A DNA stretch of 64,000 bases from Lumbricus rubellus. Taxonomy: Eukaryota > Annelida > Clitellata > Crassiclitellata > Lumbricidae. Position numbers and translations under genes: made by a program. Below the pieces are notes generated by a model. It searched no databases and was not told the DNA's origin. It saw only the letters and a list, made by a program, of their open reading frames with translations. Below are positions 57,701 to 64,000 of the stretch, one piece after another (within the stretch, counting starts at the first letter, position 1; each line of letters starts with the position of its first letter). The stretch covers positions 62,230,976 to 62,294,975 of the forward strand of contig OX243811.1 in the NCBI GenBank assembly GCA_945859605.1. Direction: 5' to 3'.

Positions 57701-60700
57701 TGCCACCGCCACTGTATGCTGCTTTGTATGGGCATCCTTGTAATGGCAGGGCCATTTTACGGCACCATATGAATTTTTGTAATTATTATTATTACTAAAT
57801 CAAATTAAGTTATTAATACAAGAGCTTCCATATGTGTTGGTACTCAGGATTATGCACCGTGTACTTCAGGAGTTATCTATAGATTACTACAGGATAATTG
57901 TGGGATTGTGTTTAAGGTTTGAGAGCATCGCATCCAAACATCGATCTTCCAGAGATCGACAAGGAACGAGTGCTCGGACATCTCGATCATGCCAATCCAA
58001 ACAGCTTTGAGGTTTCTGACCTTGCCAAGCTTATCCAAAAGGTTGGTCTTGTGTGCATGAGCCATTGCGCATATGATATTACGTAGCATATAGCACAGCG
58101 CATGGGTTACATGGCTGCCTGTGTCTCATTAGTTGCAGCGTGCGTCTGGCCTGGACCATCTCCCTTACTTTTAAAGGCTAAGTAAAATGAAGTCACCAAC
58201 ACTCCTTAATTATGACTGCCTGACTTTCAAAGCTATTTAAAAGACAATGAAACTTCACTGCATTGATGCTGTAATTTAACAGCAGTGATCACTTTACATG
58301 CAGTTTACATTGAGTGCAATATTAATCTGCAATTTTTCTGATGACTGTAGGCTTCTAAAGATCTCGGAGATATTGATAGGAAGCGAAAGGAAGAGTTCAA
58401 GAACTATGAGATGGAAAAGGAACATCTTCGGCGTCAACAGCTCCAGAGTCTCAATGAATCGCAGCGTGTCGAAGAGGAAAAGAAATTCGAGGAAATGCAG
58501 AAGAAACACGACGATCATCCGAAACTACATCATCCGGTGAGAATTGAAAACTTCAACAAATTATCAATATTTGTGGTATGTATGTATATAATGTATGTCT
58601 GTATGAGCACTTGTTATAGCGTCCCTTCTGAGAGGTGCTCTCGACTACAGTGCAGCTACTGAATCAGAGTTTCACGCCAAAGCGCATGAGCAAATGCGAG
58701 TGAATTACTTGCTCAGGGTCTCTAGGCTGTCCCTAGTTGATTACTAACAACTTTGCAATGGAAGGAAACACTGATTTGTATTATATTGGCATGTGTGTAT
58801 TAATGCGGAAGCTCTTAACAATTTTTTGGCACATTACACACCTAAACTTGCAGCCAAATTTAGACATGTGCTGTGAAAGTTCGTGACACACCAATAATCT
58901 TCACTGCACACCACCAATACACCATGTTATGCACCACACTGCCAGCCAATTCGTGACACACTACTGTGTTGTGACACACTGGTTAAGAACCCCTGCAATA
59001 AAACTATGTTTTGTTATTTGTGCTTCTTCCATTGTGGCGCTTTTAATTCTGTGTGATTCACTTTTGTAGGGTAATGAAGAACAGCTAAAGGAAGTCTGGG
59101 AGGAGTCCGACGGTTTGAACAAAAATGACTTTGATCCAAAGACCTTCTTTCATCTGCATGGTATTTACTAATCTGATCTTAATCTAACCTAATCTAATAA
59201 TGAACATTTGTAAAGCGCTTCTCATAGCAGAGCTTTTCATAAACGCTGTCAGCGTGACAGGCCCGTGAAAGAGAAAGGTCTTCAAGCAGCGAACAGATGC
59301 AGGTGAAATCCCTGCCAGAATCCTGCTGCGAATTGCAGGGAAGGGTCATTTCGCATTGAGAGACCACAATAACGAAAGCCCAATGCTGGGTTAATGAGGT
59401 TCATGAGAGAGGTACAAATAGATCAAGGCGGTCCTTTCATCACTAACTCACACTCGTATGTCTGAGTTTTGTGTGCGAGTGTGTGCATGTAAGTGTGTGC
59501 AAGTGTAGATATAGTGTAGATAACTAGATATTTAAATGTACATATGATATGAAATGTCTTATACCATACAACGGCACAGTGGTCCTTTTACTTAGTTTGC
59601 TGGTCTGTACTTCAAAGATTTCGTTCTGTGCCTCTTGTGTGTTCACCAGCCTTGTAACCGTTACCGTATGATTTGTGAATGGCTGGCACACAAACTGGAA
59701 GTTCAAAATGAAAGCCTTGCCTCCCTAAGTTGTTCCACCAGCGATATCAGAGCTTTACTCTGCTTTCCAAGCTGATTAGGATCTAGTTCCTGTTCCTTTT
59801 TGAACCTATCAAACTTTGTTCAATTAAATTTACTATCTATATCTGTTACAGTTCGCTTACATGGAATAAACATGAAAACATTTTTTAAATGTTTACGAAA
59901 ACATTTTTTAAATGTTTTCCTTGGTTTGTTTACAATTTTTCATTAATTAATTCATTCGTTCAAGTATTTGTGTAGCACCTCTTGAAGGAAGCTACTCAGA
60001 GATGCTCCCGACTCTAGCATGGCCAAAAAGAACAGTTTTCAAATGCTTGTTGAATGTATGTATGTATAATTGTATATATGGACATTTGCACGACGCTTTG
60101 CTATAACTTCACGAAGGTGTTTAAATTGTCATTGTGGTTACACGTGTGCTGCATTGTTTGCGTTGATTGTAGACACAAATGGAGATGGATTTCTCGATGC
60201 GGCTGAGGTGGAAGCGCTTTTCCAGAAGGAGGTTAGTAAGGACACTGTTGTTTAACCTTTTGTTTAACTTTACTAACCTGCTGCTGCAGCTCCATTTAAA
60301 TAGCCGTTCTTAATTTTTCTTTGAATACTGACTTCCTACTTGTCATGCATTTTTAGAGCCAATGTAATGTTTTCTTTATGCCATATGATAATGATATGCA
60401 TCATCAGTATCATCATCATTGCATATTTATTGCCATCTAATCTTAAGTTCTGGAGGGTGTTATCATGATGCATAATCAACATTAATACCATCATCATTAC
60501 CATCATCAATACTGTCATCATCAATACTGTCATCATCATCATGATGATATCGTCATCATCTTCTATACTGACAGCATCATCAATATCGTCATCATCATCA
60601 TGATGATATCGTCATCATCTTCTATACTGACATCATCATCATCAACATCGTCATCATTATCTATGTACTATCATCATCATCAATACTGTTATCAGTATAA

Positions 60701-63011
60701 TCGATATCATCATTCAATACCACCATTGTCCTCGTCAAAACAATCATCGTCATCATCATCATCATCAATACCGTCATCATCAATAATTCCTGCTGGCTAC
60801 AATTATCAGTGTATAAGGTAATTTATGACATTAGCATTCTTTTTCTAATCAAGATCATACTTTACACAGCGGTTTATGCACTCAACTATTCTGCTTGTGA
60901 TATTATGATAATTATGCGAATAATTATATAGCTCATTTTAGAGTGCAATTTGTCAAATGTTTGAAGTTGGTTTCATTTTTTTCTGCAGCTGGACAAGGCT
61001 TATGATCCGAATGCTCCGGAGGACGACATGTTGGAACGCTACGAAGAAATGAATCGAATGCGAGAACATTTCGTGAATGAAGTCGATCAGAACAAGGATT
61101 CGATGATCAGCATGCAAGAATTCATCGAGAACACGGAGAAAGAAGAGTTCAAGAAAGACGAGGAATGGGAGGTACGTGTTGGTTGAAAGGGAATGCGGAG
61201 TGACAGATTATGAGGAAGCTGTGAAGGGAATGGCATGTGGGGAAAGTTCAAAGGGAATGAGGAATGATGTTCAAAGGGAATGCGGAGTGACAGATTATGA
61301 GGAAGCTGTGAAGGGAATGGCATGTGGGGGAAAGGTCAAAGGGAATGAGGAATGATGTTTTGGGGAAGTTCAAAGGGCATGAGGACATGTTGGGAAGTTC
61401 AAAGTGAATACAGGTTTCAAGGTGGAAGGTAATCTAAGAAAGTAGGATATGATAATAAAAAATCCGATAAATTATTTCATTTTAAATATCATTTTAGAAA
61501 ATTCTAAGATATGATTCATGCATTTGTACTGACTATAAACTAAAGTTTACCATGAGAATAAGCTAATTGCAAGAAATAAACAACGATGCTACATAACCCA
61601 CCACGCGATATTTACATTGGATATCGACGTATGATACTGTGATGACTTCGAATCCAACATCATCAAATTGTAACATTTGATGATAGTGAAAATGAAAATC
61701 AACATGAAATTTATCAACGAATGATTGCTTTGCAGCCACTGGATTCGGAGGATGTTTTCAAGGAGGAGGAGTTGGTTGCATTTGAGAAGAACTACGATAA
61801 CGTTCTGCAGCAGAAAGAACTCGAAGAAGAGAAGCTGAAAAAGATTCGCATGAATCTCGATCGCATTGGACAATCTACGATGGTGAGTTTCTTACAATCT
61901 ACGATGGTGAGTTTCTTGCAATCTACGATGGTGAGTTTCTTACAATCTACGATGGTGAGTTTCTTGCAATCTACGATGGTGAGTTTCTTGTGGAGGTATC
62001 GAGAAAAAGGTTTATCCTCTTTTGTAATATTTCATGGCACCATATTCCTGCGTAAGTGCATATGGCACCTGCATAAGGGCCTATGGTACCTTCATAATGC
62101 ATATGGTACCTGCATAATTGCATAATTATGGTACCTGCATAAAAGCATATGGTACCTTCAAAATGCATATGGTACCTGCTTAAATGCATATAAAGTGCAT
62201 ATGATACCTGCGTAAAAGCACATGTGGTGCCTGGATAAAAGTGCACATAGTACTTGCATAAAAGTGCATATGGTGCCTGCATAAAAGTTCATATGGTACC
62301 TGCATAAAAGTGCATATGGTACCTGCATAAAAGTGCATATGGTGCCTGCATAAAAGTGCATATGGTGCCTGCATAAAAGTGCTTATAGATGGTATCCTTT
62401 GAACACATGTGGTACCTGCATAAGCACATCGTATCGTGTCTAAAAATTTATAGAGTGCCTGTTCCAACAAATGCTATTCAGAGGCGCTTTAAGCACAGAA
62501 GCCCCGCGGAGAAAGGAATGTCATAAGATGGCAAAGAGAATGAAAGTGAAAAGTGGCCTCATACTTCCCGGCCTTTGTGATTTTTACCTCAGATCTTAAG
62601 GGCGGAACAGTGAACATGTCAGTCCTCACTGTTGGTCATGATGGATTGCGTGATCTCTCTCTCATCATGCACTGTCACATGCCAAAATTGATCAGTGTCC
62701 ATTCAGACTGATCTAATCTACCATCAGACTAAGATGTCATCATCTATCGACTCATGTTGGTCTGTTGACATAGAGCAGAAGCAATATAGAATTAAATGGA
62801 AAGCCCACGGAACTTAGGTAACTTAAGATTTTAAGTTCATTTCTGAATGATGGCACAAAACATAGAGATGGAAAGGTAAAAGATCTACATAATGTTTTGC
62901 TATGTATAGATTGTGTGCTACTCTACGGATGACTTACCATACTCACTTATTTGTAGGTGCCACCGAATGCGAGGCAAAACGAACAGGTGGGACGACATGG
63001 AGCATCGCCAG
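45782..63011 (+). CDS. NUCB2: Nucleobindin (nesfatin-1 precursor-like), 3' end not seen
   Basis: Secreted/Golgi Ca2+-binding protein of the NUCB1/NUCB2 family; the symbol is tentative because invertebrates usually have one copy. Exons: 45782-45913, 47865-47972 (variant A), 50868-50981 (variant B), 56553-56679, 57917-58041, 58351-58536, 59070-59160, 60173-60231, 60989-61171, 61736-61882, 62957-63011 onward. All phases join. With variant A: signal peptide about 1-21 ([20 protein letters not shown]), proline run, nesfatin-like region, and dibasic KR 103-104 (DEIKRKE). Next come [20 protein letters not shown]-hand 1 [12 protein letters not shown] 257-268, EF-hand 2 [12 protein letters not shown] 309-320, and the coiled coil [14 protein letters not shown] near 368-381. 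The start ATG directly follows an acceptor (TTCTTTTGTAG), so a non-coding exon lies upstream. The last exon ends in phase 1 at 63011, and the C terminus was not found before 64000. Confidence 0.96.
46669..47517. mobile_element. MITE of about 850 bp rich in TTGCGC
   Basis: Ends are TAGGCCCCCCAGAAATTTGC and GCGAATTTCTGGGGGCCCTA, inverted. ATTAAT flanks both sides as an apparent short duplication. Both arms are full of TTGCGC(C/A) words. It lies in nucleobindin intron 1 of the coding part. Confidence 0.8.
47865..47972 (+). CDS. Nucleobindin alternative exon, variant A
   Basis: A 108-base, phase 0-0 exon (acceptor TGTTTTACAG, donor CAG|GTAACA) coding 36 residues. [20 protein letters not shown] resembles the human NUCB2 segment of the same position, and ISEIQ matches the conserved end. 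This is the canonical version. Confidence 0.93.
48423..50271. mobile_element. Tc1/mariner-pogo-like element, TA duplication, 1.85 kb
   Basis: Ends are CCGTATTTTCGCGAATATAA and its inverse, ending TTATATTCGCGAAAATACGG, flanked by TA. Subterminal (G)GTGCGT(C/G)TTATA repeats fill the right arm. The interior has no intact transposase. A minus-strand frame at 49207-49398 is unrecognised. A LINE-like 3' tail with (GATTT)n is nested at about 48845-49055. Confidence 0.8.
50868..50981 (+). CDS. Nucleobindin alternative exon, variant B
   Basis: A 114-base, phase 0-0 exon coding 38 residues (acceptor CTGTATGTCCAG). [18 protein letters not shown] aligns directly with variant A ([18 protein letters not shown]). 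The second half diverges and ends NKTPE. The donor is GAG|GTTTAGT, weaker than consensus. If the exon were not spliced there, translation would stop one codon later. Confidence 0.85.
52070..52487. repeat. AT-rich minisatellite, about 8 units of 50-57 bp
   Basis: Units share AATACATTTAAAATCAT, then ACAAAGCATAAAATATGACT. It lies in nucleobindin's long intron and ends about 145 bases from the stop of the antisense ORF. Confidence 0.85.
52632..53231 (-). CDS. Nested antisense ORF, uncharacterised 199-residue protein
   Basis: An intronless frame inside the nucleobindin intron before exon 56553, on the opposite strand. Its composition is protein-like, not repeat-derived. The N-terminal part has [20 protein letters not shown], then [20 protein letters not shown] and a hydrophobic strand [13 protein letters not shown]. 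The middle has a charged helix ([20 protein letters not shown]), and the end [14 protein letters not shown]. No signal peptide or membrane segment. The order YHVTD, then GVFLSTT, then a tryptophan strand faintly recalls ADP-ribosyltransferase-like folds, but I would not assign it. It could be an intron-hosted gene or a retrocopy; no poly-A tail is visible downstream. Confidence 0.6.
   Translation of the reverse strand: MSHDIQYAYHVTDWTQPDPQPDWTYLQTSPIDKYYNGMMVDLITDGPGVFLSTTLRNGTLPQDTLYPKEGIHNEIYWRALVPLSKFNDYRIIFCHNVITTNGVDQIALLLVPPDDKNLNDRVDKAIEEKKMEERTGKKSQMKIEELTGKVNPYLYRDDTVVTKPWRSNNYNSLKAWVNIVVPHKIALGDDTKWDSVKRM
53605..53920. repeat. (GATA/GAGA/GACA)n microsatellite
   Basis: About 300 bases of GACAGACA, then GATAGATAGAGA units. 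It produces long but meaningless Ser/Leu/Ile-rich frames on the minus strand. Confidence 0.97.
54707..55024. mobile_element. hAT-like MITE, 318 bp, perfect 8-bp duplication
   Basis: Flanks TATATAGG at 54699-54706 and 55025-55032. The left end is CAGGGGTGGATACAG, the right end ACTGGATCCGAAATTG. G-runs mark both arms, with AAAAGTTGATGACC-type repeats inside, related to the element at 22662. In a nucleobindin intron. Confidence 0.88.
55225..55420 (-). repeat. Dispersed retroelement 3' fragment
   Basis: TATAGTGCTTCTTCAAGGGG, then CTACTCAGAAGCAC and GACTCTAGCATG, recur with changes at 59955-60050. Reverse of the GAGCGCTTCTGAG-type LINE tails elsewhere in the window. Confidence 0.55.
56161..56399. 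repeat. 21-bp minisatellite, about 11 units
   Basis: The unit is approximately ATGCACTTATGCAGATACCA plus T, with variation at the centre (TATGCAGG, GTGCAGA, AAGCACA). It lies in the intron 150 bases before nucleobindin exon 56553. Confidence 0.95.
56885..56960 (-). repeat. SINE fragment
   Basis: Minus strand reads GTAGGGACTGGAGCAAGTCC, then TTCACTCATAATTGCTC, as in the copies at 21.6-21.9 and 58.6-58.7 kb. Confidence 0.5.
57155..57800 (+). mobile_element. CR1/L2-like LINE 3' end carrying a MITE
   Basis: The plus frame reads [12 protein letters not shown], then [20 protein letters not shown] and [11 protein letters not shown], the C-terminal tail of a LINE reverse transcriptase. It ends with GGCACCATATGAATTTTTG and (ATT)n. 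Split by the MITE at 57439-57714. In a nucleobindin intron. Confidence 0.8.
57439..57714. mobile_element. hAT-like MITE, 276 bp
   Basis: Ends are CAGTGGCGGCGCCAGG and TGCCACCGCCACTG. Flanks TACACTGC (57431-57438) and TATGCTGC (57715-57722) match at 6 of 8, a decayed duplication. Inside are two direct copies of TCACCGCCAAAATTTCTGAT-type sequence. Confidence 0.85.
58610..58740 (-). repeat. SINE fragment
   Basis: AGAGTTTCACGCCAAAGCGC, then GAGTGAATTACTTGCTCAGG, match the copy at 21790-21870. Confidence 0.5.
59190..59430 (-). repeat. Dispersed retroelement fragment
   Basis: TTGTAAAGCGCTTCTCATAG and the following sequence resemble the reverse of the GCGCTTTATAAATGG tails at 39.5 and 45.6 kb. Low similarity elsewhere. 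Confidence 0.4.
60390..60800. repeat. (ATC)n trinucleotide-rich region
   Basis: Imperfect CATCATCATCAT with a duplicated block (ATCATGATGATATCGTCATC, twice, 65 bases apart). Gives Ser- or Met-rich spurious frames. In a nucleobindin intron, just after EF-hand 1's exon. Confidence 0.9.
61181..61400. repeat. 87-bp tandem duplication, about 2.5 units
   Basis: GAATGCGGAGTGACAGATTA begins at 61191 and again at 61278. A shorter AAAGGGAATGAGG unit recurs within. It starts 10 bases after the donor of the EF-hand 2 exon. Confidence 0.9.
61871..61990 (+). repeat. 24-bp tandem repeat duplicating a 5' splice site, 5 units
   Basis: Units start at 61871, 61895, 61919, 61943 and 61967. Each contains ACGATG|GTGAGTTTCTT. 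The first unit spans the end of nucleobindin exon 61736-61882, so five identical donors lie 24 bases apart in one open frame. Each extra unit would add eight residues, VSFLQSTM. Confidence 0.97.
62041..62427. repeat. 23-bp minisatellite, about 15 units
   Basis: The unit is approximately GGTACCTGCATAAAAGTGCA plus TAT. It is the reverse complement of the 56161-56399 unit apart from a 2-base insertion. It follows nucleobindin exon 61736-61882 by about 160 bases. Confidence 0.95.
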
Positions 63012-63495
63012 GTTAGAATTTCTGGAAGTTTTTCGTTGTTTTTTTCGTCTTTTGACAAACATTGTGCTACTTTTTGTCTCTTGCCTCTCAAATTCATTCG
63101 TTTGATACTCGTGGTTCGAGTAAATATGTTGTCCCTTTTACCCGTGCCACTTGTTGCTGTAATCGCTTCCAAATTCTAGGTTCTTGTCTATAGAATTTAC
63201 TATCAGGTGATGTAAAGAGAGAAAATAGTCTCTGCCTTCACGAAAAAAGTGAAGAAGGCATTGTGTTTAAAGTATTCTGAGGTTGATTAACTATTTGGTC
63301 AATACAGGCCACCTGTATCTGTTCACTAGACCTGTAATAACTTGACATTCAGTATAATACATTAGCATTCATTTAACAGACTATTGAATTGATACTGATG
63401 TTATTTTATTGTTACTGGTGTCTTTGTAGATATATATGTAGTTTTGAGATTGTGTTCTGCTGTTGTTATTATTTCTATGTTAATATTATTATCAC

Positions 63496-63537
<42 letters not shown>

Positions 63538-64000
63538 ATGATTAAAATTATTATAGCCTAATTATTATGATTGTCGCTATTACTATTTTAAGTTAAGTTC
63601 TAATTAAGTATTAAATGAAAGCATATAATATATGAATAATAATCAAGGGAGAGAGGCAGTAGGAGCTTTCCTGGCTCAAATTCATTGTAAGTAGGCATTG
63701 TTATTGTCAAATCTGGGCATTAGTAATCTTTTGTCTGTTGCTACTAGTATTACATTTATAGATTTTACTGCGTTCATATTTACAGAACAGTCAACAAATC
63801 TTAATTGTTATTAATTATTTCTCAAGATATTCAAAACATTAGAATTCATCTACAATTAAGATTTGTTGACCGTTCGGTAAATATGAACGCAGTAAAATCT
63901 ATATATGTAAATTGTTTATTTTTTCATACATTTTTAAACATTCTTTGAGAGATGAGGGCCTATGTATTGTATGTATGTAATGTATGTATTGTATGTATGT
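63012..64000. other. Nucleobindin intron or 3' region to window end
   Basis: No further nucleobindin exon was found. Contents: (TTA)n at 63490-63535, an inverted repeat at 63758-63902, and (GTAT)n at the very end. Confidence 0.5.
63758..63902. repeat. 51-bp inverted repeat
   Basis: ATAGATTTTACTGCGTTCAT at 63758 recurs inverted, ending ATGAACGCAGTAAAATCTAT at 63902. The arms are about 51 bases with few differences and a loop of about 42. It is a small foldback MITE or hairpin. Confidence 0.9.

Noticed and set aside
58790..58995. A possible hAT-like MITE ending GGTTAAGAACCCCTGC
   Set aside because: Only one end resembles the element at 27111; no matching left end or target duplication was found.
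56161..62427. CRISPR arrays
   Set aside because: The repeats have no unique spacers, lie in introns of an animal gene and have no cas genes; they are minisatellites.
61971..62470. Minus-strand frames with repeated [19 protein letters not shown] sequence
   Set aside because: Product of the 23-bp minisatellite at 62041-62427; not a protein family.

Overview
This is animal nuclear DNA: AT-rich, intron-rich, with GT-AG introns and many small transposons. The genes are metazoan (CDK10, nucleobindin, C2H2 zinc-finger genes). Protein sequence and exon phase stay close to the vertebrate genes, which suggests a slowly evolving invertebrate rather than an insect or nematode. I cannot name the species. 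No bacterial, CRISPR, rRNA or plasmid feature was seen.

Layout. 1-6.1 kb: an unrecognised 477-residue gene on the minus strand, then a palindromic MITE. 6.2-18.9 kb: a complete 16-exon CDK10 on the plus strand (410 residues, all kinase motifs intact), with LINE tails, a tRNA-like SINE head and a hAT-like MITE in its introns. 20.1-22.3 kb, minus strand: a BTB/POZ C2H2 zinc-finger gene, convergent with CDK10. 23.7-25.7 kb, minus strand: an intronless 691-residue ORF made of seven tandem 93-residue zinc-finger-like modules. 26-33 kb: a transposon graveyard, with a CR1/L2-like LINE, a hAT-like MITE, an 840-bp palindromic MITE, and an RTE-like LINE split into two oppositely oriented pieces. 34.1-38.0 kb: a four-exon C2H2 zinc-finger gene on the plus strand whose first intron holds a MITE built of GAGTCC hexamers. 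38-45.7 kb: dispersed repeats, a TTAA-flanked piggyBac-like MITE that splits a small ORF, and palindromic elements with telomere-like cores. 45.8 kb to beyond 63 kb: a nucleobindin (NUCB1/NUCB2) gene on the plus strand, 5' and central exons complete, last exon(s) not seen. It carries a nested antisense ORF and several minisatellites.

The most interesting biology is in nucleobindin. Two homologous, phase-0 exons encode alternative versions of the segment that corresponds to the bioactive core of vertebrate nesfatin-1. A later exon ends in a 24-bp tandem repeat that copies its own 5' splice site five times in frame. Two minisatellites in introns on either side of the central exons are reverse complements of each other. 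The seven-module zinc-finger ORF is the other strong candidate for something undescribed. All calls come from reading the sequence; no database search was run.
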